Shown: positions 33,546 to 45,207, counted from the first letter of the stretch. The stretch: 64,000 nt of DNA from Ceratothoa steindachneri (GCA_963969495.1 OZ018326.1:154628306-154692305), one strand, 5' to 3'. Notes: generated from the sequence alone by a model not told the origin. Program-made: numbers and translations.

Positions 33546-33894
33546 AAAGACTTCTTATAATATTTTTCGAACCAATTAACCAATCAGGAAAGAAATTTTG
33601 ACCTGGATATTCCTACCTTTCATTATTGTCAAAAATGAAAGGATATTATGAGAAAAAGTTTTAATCCTTAATTTTATAGTTTAACTATCTAAAAATTTAT
33701 GGTCTGTCATTTTTTTAAGAGGTGAGACTATAATAAGAATCGAATCGAAAAAAAAGAAGAGTTAAAATATTTGTTAATTTAGACTAAATATAACAGGTAG
33801 GCAGAAAGAGGAGTATATAAGAAAACATGGTCTGCTAAACAAAAAGTCGCGTGCTCGCACTGATTATGATTTATGACCACACCTAAAATAATAT

Positions 33895-34185
33895 AGAGAG
33901 CGTATCCTATTATAGCCTAGCCTAGTATAGCATACCATACCCTATCCTAGAATAACCTTGCATAGCTTAGTCTATTATAGCCTTGATTAGCTAGCCTATC
34001 GTAAGCCTAACATAGTATTACCTAGCATAGCCTAGCATTGCAGAGCATACCCTCCCTAGTCTATTATACTTTAGCCTACCTACCCTAGCATAGTATAGCC
34101 CTATCTAGTCTAGTATAGCTTAACATAGCCTAGCATAGAATAACCTAGTCTATCATTAGCTATACTAGACAAGTATAGCCCTTAA
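33895..34185 (+). repeat. Degenerate TAGCCTAGCATAG tandem repeat
   Basis: Variants of CCTAGCATAG, CCTAGTATAG and ACCTAGCATA fill the interval with irregular spacing. It abuts the transposase relic at 34190. Confidence 0.75.
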
Positions 34186-34189
34186 TAAT

Positions 34190-35035
34190 GTGAAAGACCT
34201 CGAAGATCGACCTCATTCAGGCAGAGCTCAAGTTGTCAACCGTTTGGCTATTACAAAGGCCTTCGAAAGTGTTCCGAAGCTAATATTGACTGCGCTCACG
34301 AATAATCAGAAAATCTCGCTGGCCGCAGTGTCCAGGGCCGTCGAGGAGGATAACAGCAAGAGCTTGAGATGCGGGGAAAGGCCTCTCCTGACTGACCGCA
34401 GGCAAGAACAACGTCGGAACAGCTCTCGTCGCCTTCTCAATGACTTCGAGAGTCATGGCAATCGAATTTTCAATTTTATGCTGAAAAGATCTCCACGGTC
34501 GATCCGGTCATAAACAAGCAGAACGACTCGTGGTAAGCCTTGGCCAAGACGTCTCAAAGTCCGCTACGCGTACATGACCAAGCACCCACCTCCGTAATGA
34601 TGCTTGGCGTCGTGACTTCGAATGGATTTAAGATGCCGCCGGTGTGGTTCGCGGCCGGTTACAGAGACACCTTGGCCACAAATGTCCTGCCCTGGGTGAG
34701 AAAGATCACGAAGAAGGCGAAGTTCTTTTCTCACCTAGACGGTATCCGACCCACACGACCAAGATCGTGGAAGTGTGGTTGGGGTCGAACATGAAATTCT
34801 AGACGAAGGACTTTTTGCCGCCGCAGTTGCACGACCTAAATCCCATCGACTACAACATGTGGGATCATGTAGAGGTCAAGGCCTGCAAGGTCTGCCACAG
34901 CAAAGTCGACGAGCTAAAGTCCTCAATCAGCCGCGTGTGGGCCAGCATGAAGAAGGACTAACACCGGAACGTGTGCGCAGCTTTTAGATCTCGCCTGGAG
35001 CTGGTGCGTGCCGCTGAAGGTGGCCACATTGATTA
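34190..35035 (+). pseudogene. IS630/mariner-type transposase relic, copy 1
   Basis: Pieces in several frames follow the family order: KDLEDRPHSGRAQVV (after the helix-turn-helix), GNRIFNF, GVVTSNGFKMPPVW, then LHDLNPIDYNMWDHVE (the block around the last acidic residue), VDELKSSISRVW and CAAFRSRLE. At least four frameshifts and stops. The N-terminal helix-turn-helix is missing. It is a member of the same family as 39110-40095 on the opposite strand. Confidence 0.7.
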
Positions 35036-35189
35036 ATATTACAATTTAAAGACATATTTATATGTTAAAACAATAAAAATAGGTCTAGCTGCATCAAAAC
35101 TATCATTTTGTATGTACTTTATTGGGGGCGTCGTAACGAGTGTAAAAGGACTTTTTCAATACCCGGTAGTGTTGAATAAAACCCGGACT

Positions 35190-35700
35190 TCACAGTTCAT
35201 ATACATATAATTGACCACGATCTGAAGGGATGCATGCTTACATTATTAAAATGGCAAGTACTGCACCTAGAGAGTTAATTACAGTTTTAGCTTCCATATC
35301 AAATGTATAGAAGGAGACTGGAAATCTTGATAACTCGTCCATGAGTGTCATGATTTACTGATTTTTACCAGTACTTGGAAGAAGTCCGTTGAAATCCATA
35401 TCCAAGCGTTCAAAGGTTAGGGTAGATTTGATGAGATATGCCCTTTCAGGTCGATGAAACTTAGGTTTGCACTCTGCGCATGCCCTGCAAGAACTGATTA
35501 CTTGACATATATCATCAAAACGAGCGGGGTAGATTTTTCGACTTCACAAAATGGTGGATACGAGTAACGCCCTGACGATAGAATGAGTTGTGTAGATCAA
35601 GTAAAAAAGATGGTCGCCTGCCATGCCGCACAGTATTAAGGGAAAAGCATGTCGGATGGTACGTTTTCTTAACCTGGTGTATACTCAATAGTGAAATCAA
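35190..35700 (-). pseudogene. Gypsy integrase remnant
   Basis: DLHNSFYRQGVTRIHHFVKS is a decayed HHCC finger start. After a frameshift come SCRACAECKPKF (the C-x2-C), LDMDFNGLLPSTGKN (first catalytic Asp region) and DELSRFPVSFYTFDM, with a stop in between. The second Asp appears as SDRG. Broken. Confidence 0.65.
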
Positions 35701-35850
35701 AACACGACGAATCCATTTTCCAAATCATGAACTTGTCGTTCGTTATCTTCCCGCGGTATCGTTTGTCAACCATACAACTTACGGAACGTTGATCCGTTTT
35801 CATTGTAAATCGTGTAACGATAAATTGATGTCTCCAGTGACGAACGGTCT

Positions 35851-36117
35851 CTATAATAACTTGAGTCTCATTTTCAATCGAGAGTTGACGCTTCTAGGGT
35901 CTTTGTAAAGTGGGTGCAAAAATGCTACTGGCCGTTCACTCTGATTCAGTGTTGCAGCTATTGCGAAATGAAATGTATCCGCCTCAACTTCAAATGACAG
36001 GGATTCATCAACCGCCTCGACTACAGGATTCTCGATGTCAAATTTGAGTTGATTATACGCGCATGTCGCATCCCTTGAAATTGCGAACAAGTGAATATCA
36101 ATCAGAGGACGGATCAT
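35851..36117 (-). pseudogene. Gypsy RNase H remnant
   Basis: VVEAVDESLSFEVEADTFHF and AIAATLNQSERPVAF match the start of Gypsy RNase H (usual pattern ETDAS..A..A.L.Q...PVA). The first catalytic Asp block is altered to ADTFH. Confidence 0.65.
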
Positions 36118-36420
36118 TGTAGAGTAGTGTTATATCTAGTGGGAAGTCACTTCATGCTGTCAGGCGTGTTGGATCAGGTATCATCTCTTCATTTTCTATT
36201 ACACAACCCTGGATGTTAAATCTGGTTGGTGAAAAACGCTTTTTTTATTGTTGCAGCTGTTCTATCACTTTGCATAATCTAGAAAACAGGTTAATGTAGC
36301 ATCCTATTTATCTTCTGTCTTTCTACATATCGTGACATTGCCTAAGTAAGCATAACTACCATAGAGTTTTTCCTCTCGAATGAATGAGTCCATAATGCTT
36401 TTGAAACGCGACACTGTTTG

Positions 36421-36904
36421 TTACGCCAAAATGGATACAAGTAAATTGATATAGGCCTCCGCGTGCTTAATACGCGGTGTATTGCATGTCTTCAGTCTTA
36501 ATTTTGATCTGTTGATATACATTACGCATGTCGATGGTGCTGAATACGCGATATTAGGCAATATTATTGGCGGTTGCGTCGATTCGTGGCAACGGATATC
36601 TAGCGAGCAGAGTGAACTTGTTGATTGCTTCGGAATAATTGATTGCAAGGCGTTTCTTGTGGTTTTCATTCCTTGTAACAACAACTAGTGTACGCCAAAG
36701 AGAGTTGCTTTCTTCGATGATGCCTTCACACAGCAGTAGTTGTGTTTCTTTCTCAGTGAATTTTGTGTTGCCATAACAGTAGTGTCTAGATTTCGTGGTC
36801 ATAATGCGACAGTCCGCATTCAGATTGGCAAATAATTTATGTGCCTGTACTTTCCTCATTGTAAAATCACAAACAAGTAGGGACGGTAGATACACACCAT
36901 ACAC
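36421..36904 (-). pseudogene. Gypsy reverse transcriptase remnant
   Basis: LNADCRIMTTKSRHYCYG, LLCEGIIEESNSLWRTLVVV and RLAINYSEAINKFTLLARYP correspond to the RT fingers and palm start (normally P...V.KK....R...DYR.LN). The catalytic xDD block further on is not readable because of frameshifts below 36554. Confidence 0.75.
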
Positions 36905-36925
36905 CAGTGTAACTCGTGTGTGTTT

Positions 36926-37240
36926 TTAATAAAAATCCTGAACAAGAATGATATCTGCACAAAAATGTGGGTACACATTTAATCGGACACTCCTGTAGGT
37001 TTCGTAATTAAGACTTAGGTTTACGGCGCATAAGCCATACGTATTGGTCGACAACGTAATATATGCTAACGATATGGCGCTTTTAGATGGACAAATTTTG
37101 AGAGTGGAGTTTTCAAGATCGAGGTGTATGAAACTCTCACTACTACTACCAGTATCAACAAGGCAATCTTCTTTTATTCCATTGAGTGAAGTCTTACACT
37201 CCATTTGAAAGGATAGTGGTAGTTGTTGCAGATGATACAA
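36926..37240 (-). pseudogene. Gypsy retropepsin
   Basis: CLVDTGSSSESFIHLDL contains the aspartic-protease DTGS motif, and DIILVQDFY matches the C-terminal (I/L)-x-G-x-D-F motif with Gly changed to Val. It lies in the expected place between Gag knuckle and RT. Confidence 0.75.
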
Positions 37241-37284
37241 ATGCCATTATAGCCAAAGCTGAAGCAGCCCTCGTAATTGACAAT

Positions 37285-37973
37285 GGCGTTGAGCGACAGA
37301 CCACGGCGAAGTCTCCCTTATTTTAACAGTAATGGCACACGGCCGCTCTTGTAGGAAACCTTCCACGTGGACGTTTGGAGAAATCGCGTAGCACGCTACA
37401 TTTATTTATCATAAACATCGTTAGACCTTAATTCGGAAGTCATGACACCAGGAATAGATAAATGTTGTGGCTCGAAAAAGAATGTCCCAAGATTTCCCTT
37501 CACATCCGGAGCCACAGAAGCAACGGTGAACGAATGTGCAGAATGTGTATATTATACGAATGTGCAGAATGTGTATAGTATATGTCAGAATTTCCAACAA
37601 ATGTTGTTGGAATGGACATTATTGTGAGGCGCCGATGAAAATGTTTTTGCTAGACTCTTGTCTGTGTTGAACTACAGTTACAGTCGTTGCTCAGTGACTT
37701 AAATTCTCGCAGATACTCGTCAAGAGACTCTCCAGCTTGCTGACGTGGAGTTGCAAGAAGGTATCGTACTAAAATATCGTTAGGTAGTTTAATATATAGA
37801 GTATTTAATGTTTCGATATCTTGAGAATATGTCGTAGACTCGGAGAGTGACAAAATTGGTGCGCAGATTAAATTTTTTGATACCTTCTTTTGTAAGTGAA
37901 CCAGTGAACTTCTCAAAAGTTCTAAAGCAATAGGACCATTCCTTAACAGCTGAGGGAAAGTTAGGTTCTGCAT
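37285..37973 (-). pseudogene. Gypsy Gag remnant
   Basis: 37650-37973 encodes capsid-like sequence with GESLDEYLREFKSLSNDC, which resembles the retrotransposon Gag block. Further downstream (37290-37340) a CCHC knuckle is visible as C-H-Y-C then GDF and C, with an internal stop and His changed to Asp. Gag, protease, RT, RNase H and integrase remnants from 37973 to 35190 form one element in canonical Gypsy order. Confidence 0.65.
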
Positions 37974-37979
37974 CTAGAC

Positions 37980-38557
37980 GTTCTGGTCTGAGTAGTCGCT
38001 ACATTGAGAAAGGTTATGTTAGATAAATTATGTCATATTGAGGATCACTGATATGTCATTATTATTTTCCTATTGATGATCACTCATAAATTACAACGTC
38101 ATAACTTTGTTAAAATAATAATTAAAAAAGAAAGAATAAAGAAAATCACAACAATCATTAAATAGTACAAGAAGCTGTCGCTTACTAAGAAATAAGAAAG
38201 CACATTTCACAATCCAGAAGATAGAACTGATTGTAGTAGCTCTATACCATTAACCAATTTGAATCCAATGCACTACAACGTCATATTATAAAGTCATAAC
38301 CATTATAAATTTGATTCATTTTATTTAGATATAAAATAGATTACCATTAATTCAAAATCATTTGCACGCGTCGAAGCGTCTCTTAGCATTTTGTTAATAA
38401 TGCCGATTATTTTGTAAAATTTAGCAATATACAGAAATTCTTGTATGGTATAATATATTTAAGTTTGGAAACATAGTAAACAGTGAGTGTTGCGATGAAA
38501 AAAAACAAAGATTTTTTAATATACTATGAGTTTGAGTAGAGTCCGTCGTAAAAGCCT
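37980..38557. other. AT-rich stretch, possible leader or LTR of the Gypsy relic
   Basis: It lies upstream of Gag. Short direct repeats CTACAACGTCATA / TACAACGTCATAA occur, but no TG...CA pair or partner at the other end was found. Confidence 0.3.
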
Positions 38558-38941
38558 TTGCTTACATTTCGTACTGCGTTTGTTGCCGCTAACCCAATTC
38601 CTTTAGAAGGCGCTGGAAGTGAAGCTCAACTGAAGGTAGAAATATATACAGGAGATAACTATAAGAAAGAAAGACGGTACCAGAAACAAGAGAAATGTTG
38701 TGCGGGTGAGAAGCTCGCGGCGATAAAAATTGACCAAAAGGTCAATTTTTATCTACCTCAGCAAAGACTAAAGTCTATCGAAAGACTCGAGGGAAACTTG
38801 AAGGTTGCGCCTTTAATAGGTGTTAATGTCTGGTTTGTGCCGCTCAAAAAACCAAGTCAGAAGAAGAGCAAACTTTGCCACCTTGAGAGGATGGAAATAG
38901 AATGCACTAAACACCATTGTCTACCAGGAATGACATATTAG
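38558..38941 (+). other. Unrecognised 127-codon open frame
   Basis: The predicted protein is basic with Lys/Glu-rich stretches and no motif I know. It spans a perfect 14-bp hairpin (38722-38753), which suggests non-coding DNA. Considered unlikely to be a gene. Confidence 0.15.
38722..38753. repeat. Perfect 14-bp inverted repeat, 4-base loop
   Basis: GATAAAAATTGACC, AAAA, GGTCAATTTTTATC. Confidence 0.9.
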
Positions 38942-39109
38942 AAAAGAGGTTATAAAAACGGAAAGGTGGACCAACATGCAGAGTTGAAGTTGAGGCAGAG
39001 GTGCTAGACCCATTTTTCACTCATTTTCAGCTTAAAGTAGGCTAAGAAGGTAAATACTGATGTGTTAAAGGGTGGAAGAGGATGGATGAGTAGAAGAGTG
39101 ATGAGGTGA

Positions 39110-40095
39110 AGTGGAGGGGCAAAAGGATGATAAGTTCCTTGGATTATCATACTGGGTATTGCAATGTGGTCACCCACGGCGGCGAGCATGCGCTCCAGGC
39201 ATGACCTGAAGGCCGCGCACACGTTGCGGACAAAGTCCTTCCTCATGCTGGCCCTCGCGCGGTTAACGGAGGACTTCAGCTCGTCGACGTTGTTGTGGCG
39301 GACCTTAAAGGCCACGCCCTCTACATGCACCCAAACGTTGTAGTCGATGGGATTGAGGTCGGGCAACTGCAGCAGTCAAAAGTTCTTCGACCAGAAGTTC
39401 ATGTTTGACCCCAACCCCTCTTGCACGATCTTGGCCGTGTGGGCCATGGAATCCTCATGCTAAAAAACTTAATCCGCCTTCTTTGTGATCTTTCTCACCC
39501 AGGGCAGGACTTACTCGGCCGATATGTCCATGTAATCGGCCGCGCTGAGCCTGTAACCAGCCGTAAACCACACGAGCCACACCGGCGGCATCTTCTCGCC
39601 ATTCGAGGTCACTTCGTCGAGCATCATCACAGAGGTTGGGTGTTTGGTCGTCGACACCTAGAGGAGCTCAGAGACGTCCTGACTGAAGGTTATCACGCGA
39701 TCGTTCTCCGTGTTGATGACCGGATCAACCTTTGAAGGTTTTTTCATCAGAAAGAAATGAGAGTCCGATTGCCATTACTCTTCTTGTTGTTGAGAAAGCG
39801 ACGGCAGCAATCCCGACGTTGTTCTCGCTTACGGTCGTTAACTAGAGGCCTTTCCACGAACTTTAAGCTCTTGCCACCATCCTATTTGACGGCCCTGGAT
39901 ACCGTGGCTACCAATAAGTTTTTTCTAATTCTCGGGCGCAATCATTTTGACCTTCGGATCAATTTCAAAGGCCTTTCTCACAGTCAAATGCTTGACAACT
40001 TAAGGTCTGCCTGAACCAGGTCGATCTTTGAGGTCTTACCAATTCTTGAGCCTCTCCACGACTCTGTGAACTGTCATCCGGCTGACATTGAGCCT
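39110..40095 (-). pseudogene. IS630/mariner-type transposase relic, copy 2
   Basis: From the 5' side: TVHRVVERLK (helix-turn-helix end), DLKDRPGSGRP, FLSDEKTFKG (first catalytic Asp), SMAHTAKIVQEGLGSN (second acidic block), LPDLNPIDYNVWVHVEG and VCAAFRSCLE. Only the last 120 codons (39004-39366) are an intact frame. Frame breaks elsewhere. Confidence 0.75.
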
Positions 40096-40480
40096 TACGT
40101 TTTAAAAAGGGTAGAATTAAAAGTGTATAGTCATAGTATAGTGGATAGGGTTGTTTAGGATAAAGTGGTGCTGAGGAATGAGTAAGAGTTAGAGTTAGTT
40201 GCCGGGTGACCAGCCATCTCTTTGGTTCACTTCCATCTGGACACACCTGTATACAAGGGAAAGACGTTTTGATTACACATGCTGGAAAAGTAGAACTTTA
40301 AGTTTGTTTGACGGAAGCTTTTCTATCACACACATAAACCTTTCGAAAGATAAAAAAATAACTGACTGTAACAGAAGTTTCGCAAACCCCGGCAGTAAAT
40401 TTTTGGCCACAGACAAAGTTTTTCCTTCAAAATAATTATTTATATTAAATGATATTTACTTTCAGAGAACTACTACAATG
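40096..40480. other. No recognised feature
   Basis: Short frames only. Confidence 0.4.
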
Positions 40481-40481
40481 A

Positions 40482-41095
40482 TGAAAACAGGGAAAGTCCT
40501 TCTAATGACCTGCGGCGTTTTGTGATAAGATGATAAATGGTTATTACATTGATGGTTTCCCATGGTTCAAATCACTTACAAATGCCTTTGAATGGCTAAA
40601 TTAGGCTTCTGCCACTAGATGACGCCATCCAGCGCCAAATCCGATGGCAGATTTGAAATCTCCAAGGTGAATAACCATATGTACGATGATCATATGGGTC
40701 ATTTTCTGGCTCTAAATGGGTACAATTGAACTTTACTCTTTTTGAAAAGAGCAACGCCTTGACCTGGCGTTTTGCCGCAGGTAAACAAGGGGGAAAGTCC
40801 CTCCAATGACCTGCAGCGTTTTGTGATAAGATGATAAATGGTTATTGCATTGTTGTTTATCATGGGTCAAATCACTTACAAGTGCTTTTGAATGGCTAAA
40901 TGAGGCTTCTGCCACTAGATGGCGCCACCCAACGACAAATCCGATGACAGATTTTAAATCTCCAGGGTGAATAACCATATGTATGATAGTCATATGAGTC
41001 ATTTTATGGCTCTAAATGGGTACAATTGAACTTTACTCTCTTTGAAAAAACAAGCGACGCCTTGACCTGGTGCTTCACCAGGTCTGAGTCCTATC
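40482..41095 (+). repeat. Tandem duplication, period about 306 bp, with CTCF-like motif
   Basis: GGGAAAGTCC...AATGACCTGC...GATAAATGGTTATT begins at about 40486 and again at 40791. Both copies continue to GGCTCTAAATGGGTACAATTGAACTTTACTC. The second copy contains CCACTAGATGGCGCC (40912-40926); the first has CCACTAGATGACGCC (40612-40626). Confidence 0.85.
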
Positions 41096-41575
41096 ATTCT
41101 GCTCCAATCTTTTAGGATATTTCTTGCTTAATTATTTCTATGCTTTCCCAAGGCTCCAGTAATGTTTAATGATTTAATCGTGGACTACATGCTCAAAGTA
41201 ATTATCATAAAAACACGCAGTAAATGCTCGACTTTATTGATGTATATTGTTATGAACTTCTCATATATTACCATTCAGCTCATAACCCTCTCATTATTCG
41301 TCCGTTTTCTTTTAAATTACAGGCATAATCAAATTTATTTGCCATTTTATTATCTAATTCCTAATCACTGACCCAGAGGTCTATAAATGGAAAATATATA
41401 ATTTGATTTAAAATAAGTTCATATTTAAATTATTATATAAACGGGATGATCCAATTTATTGGTAAGCGAGGCTAAGGCGACGGTACTGTACATAGAATTT
41501 TTATTTTACTCCAAATGTCCGTTTTGTTATCCACTTGTTGGCTGGGTTACGGTAACCGGATAAATTACTTGAAGT
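41096..41575. other. AT-rich, no recognised gene
   Basis: No protein similarity in six frames. Confidence 0.4.
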
Positions 41576-41577
41576 CA

Positions 41578-42259
41578 TGGCGTATCTCAAAGAGACCCGG
41601 GAAGCTGCTCTGATCAGATCGAATGACGTCTTCAAGAAGGCAGAGGAGCTTCTTCAGAAGTCGGCTCATAACATGACACCATTCCAGTGCCTCTAATTTA
41701 CAAACAACAAAGGCAGCGTGCAAATGTATCATTTCTTATAGCTGAAGAATATTATCGCCGATCTGTCAACATTGCTTTCTTTGATCAGGTGTTGACTGAG
41801 CTGCTGAACCGATTTGGGGGTGATACTTTTTCGGTCGCTTTCAACATCAAACATCTGCTCAGTGGCACCAACGGAGATCTTTCTGCCTTAATGAGTTCGG
41901 CAAAAGTATACCTGGCTGAAATCGAGGCCCTGAGCCTTGTCAAGGCAGAAAAGTAGCGCTGGTTATCGTCAACAGTCAAGTTTGACTCCATTAGAGATGC
42001 CCTTACTTACGCCCAGGATCGAATGTATCCTAACCTGGTCAAGCTCCTCCAAGTTCTGATCACGCTCTCAATCTCGAACGCGGAAGCTGAACGCTCATTT
42101 TCAACCCTGAAGCGTCTGAAAACATATTTAAGGAGTACCATAGGTCAAGAACACCTGAACGGCCTGGCACTACTCGCTGTTCACAACGATATTGAAGTTA
42201 AAATATACAGTGTAATCAACCTATTTACCCAAAGAAACGGGTGGTTGATGTTCGTGTGA
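41578..42259 (+). pseudogene. hAT transposase C-terminal part
   Basis: The first frame (41578-41694) encodes ETREAALIRSNDVFKKAEEL; a frameshift leads to PLIYKQQRQRANVSFLIAEE, FFDQVLTELLNRFGG, one in-frame TAG at 41954-41956, then LLQVLITLSISNAEAERSFS, LKRLKTYLRSTIGQEHLNGL and ALLAVHND. The A-E-R-S-F-S-x-L-x-R block is the hAT dimerisation region. The N-terminal zinc finger and first catalytic parts are absent. It looks like the zf-MYM/DUF4371-type branch of hAT proteins. Two disruptions only, so fairly young. Confidence 0.8.
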
Positions 42260-42513
42260 AATAATAAATAGCGAATAACATATTTGCTATTGTTATATTT
42301 ATAATGCTATTTTTATATTGCTATTGTTATACAGTTATATTTATTTATTTTACAATACAAAGCAATATGAAAAATATTTTCTTTAGTTGCGTTTTATACC
42401 TCAGACTTCTCAGAGGAGAAAATTTTGGTTAGCCCCCTTCAATTTTGATTCCTGGATCCGCCCCCGTGGAGCAACAGTAACGTAAGCTAGTAGTCAAATA
42501 AGTAATGCTAACA
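42260..42513. other. hAT 3' flank, AT-rich
   Basis: It contains TTATACAGTTATATTT and a short GGATCCGCCCCCG motif. The inverted partner of a hAT end was not found. Confidence 0.3.
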
Positions 42514-42515
42514 TA

Positions 42516-43448
42516 CGAGGGGTGGTCAATAAGTTTTGCGAATCAGTAGGGCAAAACAGAGGAAGGGGGATGGCTGTTTGTGGGGGTGTTAGGACAAGTT
42601 ATGACAATTCAGGACCTGCAGCCGCACGCTCCTGCCTCGTCTATTTAAGAAGCAGTAGCTGATCGCAGATCGTCAGTCACAAATTTTTCAACAATCAAAA
42701 AGGTTGAGCACCGCGCACTGATCAAATTTTTGACCAAGGAAGGCAAGAATGCAAAAGAGATCCATGAATGCATGGTTGTCGTGTACACCGACACCGCCCC
42801 TTCCTATGCAACCATTGCTCGCTGGAATAGGGAGTTCCGCCATGGTCGTGAGTCCCTTGAAGATGACCCCCGTCCAGGATGCTGGTCAGACGTGTCCAAC
42901 GAGGATAATGTGGCCCGTGTGGAGAGGATGATACTCGAAAATCGATGGATGAAGGTCGAAGAAATCGAGCGAGAACTTGGAATATCACATGGAAGTGTTA
43001 TCAACATCATCCACGACAATTTGGCCATGATTAAGGTCTCTGCCCGTTGGGTCCCTAGAAACCCCACGCTCCATGCTCGACTTCAACGTCGTCAAAGTCC
43101 ACAAGGCCAGAGTTACACAAGCTGCCCTGCGCGAGTGCGGATTCGAGGAGCTCAACCATCCCCCCTACAGTCCAGATCTGGCCCCTAGCGACTACTTTTT
43201 ATTCCGCCAGCTCAAGGTTGCACTGCATGGATGCCGGTTTGGGGACGATGAATATGTCCAGCTCGCCGTCCAGGAGTCGATTGAACAGCAGTCAGGAGAT
43301 TTCTGGTTGTCGAGAATTTGAAGCCTCAGGGACAAGTGGCGCAAGTGCATTGAAGTCGAGGGTAGTTATATTGAAAAATAATAAAACACTTGTTCCTGAT
43401 ATCTCGTTTTCTTATATCCGAATTTCAAAACTTATTGACCGCCCCTCG
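42516..43448 (+). mobile_element. Mariner element with internal deletion (933 bp)
   Basis: CGAGGGGTGGTCAATAAGTT at the left is inverted as AACTTATTGACCGCCCCTCG at the right. TA precedes the left end; the right flank is CA, so one duplicated base pair has changed. It contains a single transposase gene. Typical mariners are about 1.3 kb; about 350 bases are missing from the catalytic core. Confidence 0.85.
42730..43375 (+). pseudogene. Mariner transposase, internally deleted
   Basis: The N-terminal frame has MTKEGKNAKEIHECMVVVYT, a helix-turn-helix half, RESLEDDPRPG (the WS.EF / GRES.EDD.R.G linker), ARVERMILENRWMKVEEIER, ELGISHGSV and VSARWVPR. After that the block holding the first two catalytic Asp residues is lost. 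A second frame (43073-43321) resumes at FNVVKVHKARVTQAALRECG and has HPPYSPDLAPSDYFLF, with the third Asp of D-D-34-D. It resembles mariner transposases of the SETMAR type. Non-functional. Confidence 0.85.
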
Positions 43449-43640
43449 CAACCTATTTAGCTTACGTAGGCTGATAGTTAAATGAGTAAGGCTAACCTAA
43501 CCTAATGTTGCCGTTGCTTCCCAAATTTTGTTTTTTTTCTTTCCGTTTCCTAAGTGAGTCAGTACTTTCTGGCTAGCCTTATAAATAGTATTTCATAGCG
43601 TAATAATATATTATCTTTTACACAGGTCTCTTACCAGGAC
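43449..43640. other. Short spacer with partial repeat of the mariner left flank
   Basis: TACGTAGGCTGATAGTTAAA at 43463 resembles ACGTAAGCTAGTAGTCAAAT at 42480. Confidence 0.45.
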
Positions 43641-44920
43641 AACAGCATTGGCCTACTTAGAAGATATAGACGAAGGTGGCAATATTTTTATAGGTCTCTC
43701 TAATGATGAACTATCTGATGGAGACAGTGACCATTGAGATGAAGAAGCAGTAGGTTCATCTATTCGACTAGAGTGAGGATTACTGGAAGCTCCCGCATAG
43801 ATGAATCGCCCAGGTGGAATAGGTAGTGTTAAAGAGTCAGAAAATGAATTCGATAGTAAAGAATACCCATCATAAAAACAAAAGAAAATAAAGAGGTTGC
43901 AACAGCAAGTGAGTATGAATACAGATTGTACTACAGCAGAAGATATATTGGAAGAAGCTAGAGCTTGCTCTAAACCTATTGATTTTTTTTAACCTCTTGT
44001 TCCCTAAAGATTTTATCTACTTGATTGTTGAACAAACTAATTTATATACTCTTCAAAATAATAAAATTCTATATATGAGCAATTCTGAATTATTGGTATT
44101 TTTTGGTGGACTAGTATTGTCATCCCACAGCCCTCTTCCAAATAAGAGAAAGTATTAGTCATCAGAAGACAATGTACCGAAGATATTATCAAATAGCATT
44201 AGGAGAGACAGGTTTGAAAATGTTCTAAGGAATATACATTTAGTGGACAACACAACCAATACAAAATATAATCGCGCATTCAAACTTCGCCATTATTTTA
44301 ACATATGCAAACTAAATTTTTAGAGCATGGTGGATTGGAAGAGCATATGTCCATAGATGAAAGTATGATACCCTACTATGGTAAACATAATTCAGAGCAA
44401 TTTCTTTGAGATATATCCATCAGATTTGAATTCAAAATATGGGCACTTTGTTCTAAGCATGAGTATATGCATTCTTTCGAATTGTATAGAAGGAAAAAGT
44501 GCGACATCAACGCAACCAGGTTAAAATAAATTGGGTGTTGGGGGGAAATCTTGTGATGGGTCTGATTGCAAAGACAGGCGTACCTCATAAAAATTTTACT
44601 AGTGTTGTTCTCATGGATGAGCTAACTAAGATTGGGATATGTGCATCAGGTACTTGTAAGGAAAACAGAACAGGAAGATGTCCCTTGAAATCTAAAGCAG
44701 AAAAGAGAATATCACCAAGAGGAACCGCTGACTTCCGCTCATCTGATAATTTGGTCGTTAAGTGGAAAGATAATAACGATGTGATTTTGTTGTCTAATTT
44801 TGAAACCTACAGAATGAGTTCTACCCAGCGTTGGGATAAAGTTCTTAAGAAATATATAAATGTTCCGCAACCAGAGCATACACAATTATAACAAATGTAT
44901 GAAGTATGTAGATCAGCTTG
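43640..44920 (+). pseudogene. piggyBac-like transposase relic
   Basis: Acidic N-terminal sequence is followed by LFFPKDFIYLIVEQTNLYTL, LLVFFGGLVLSSHSPLPNKR and IRRDRFENVLRNIHLVDNTT. Then, in shifted frames, MSIDESMIPYYGKH (first catalytic Asp block; family pattern DE.MI.FKG). The block near the second Asp is not visible. The intact C-terminal frame 44499-44891 has GICASGTCKENRTGRCPLKS and RGTADFRSSDNLVVKWKDNN, both typical of piggyBac. Many stops. Confidence 0.8.
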
Positions 44921-45172
44921 ACCAAAACGTTGGCACCTATTTTATTAGAATGAGACAAAATAAGTGGTGTTGGCCTATTTTTTTGATATATGATATCAGT
45001 TGCGGTTAGCAATGCCTGTATTTTGATGAACAACGTTGGCACTAAAATTACTGTATAGCAGTTTATTGAAAATGTGTCACTCACTCATTTGGAAACTCAC
45101 GGAGTGCAAAGCGTTTCAGACAAAAGAAGTGCAAGATTTGTGTTGATATGAAAACATCAGGCATTGGATCCT

Positions 45173-45207
45173 GTATAGTGTATGGTTATCAATGTGATTT
45201 ATCTTCG
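45173..45207 (-). mobile_element. Gypsy LTR copy B, part 1
   Basis: TGTATAGTGTATGGTTATCA ... TTTATCTTCG, the same as 8485-8520. The LTR is interrupted here by the LINE. Confidence 0.75.

Noticed and set aside
39421..39735. Plus-strand frame of 104 codons
   Set aside because: Antisense of the minus-strand transposase relic.
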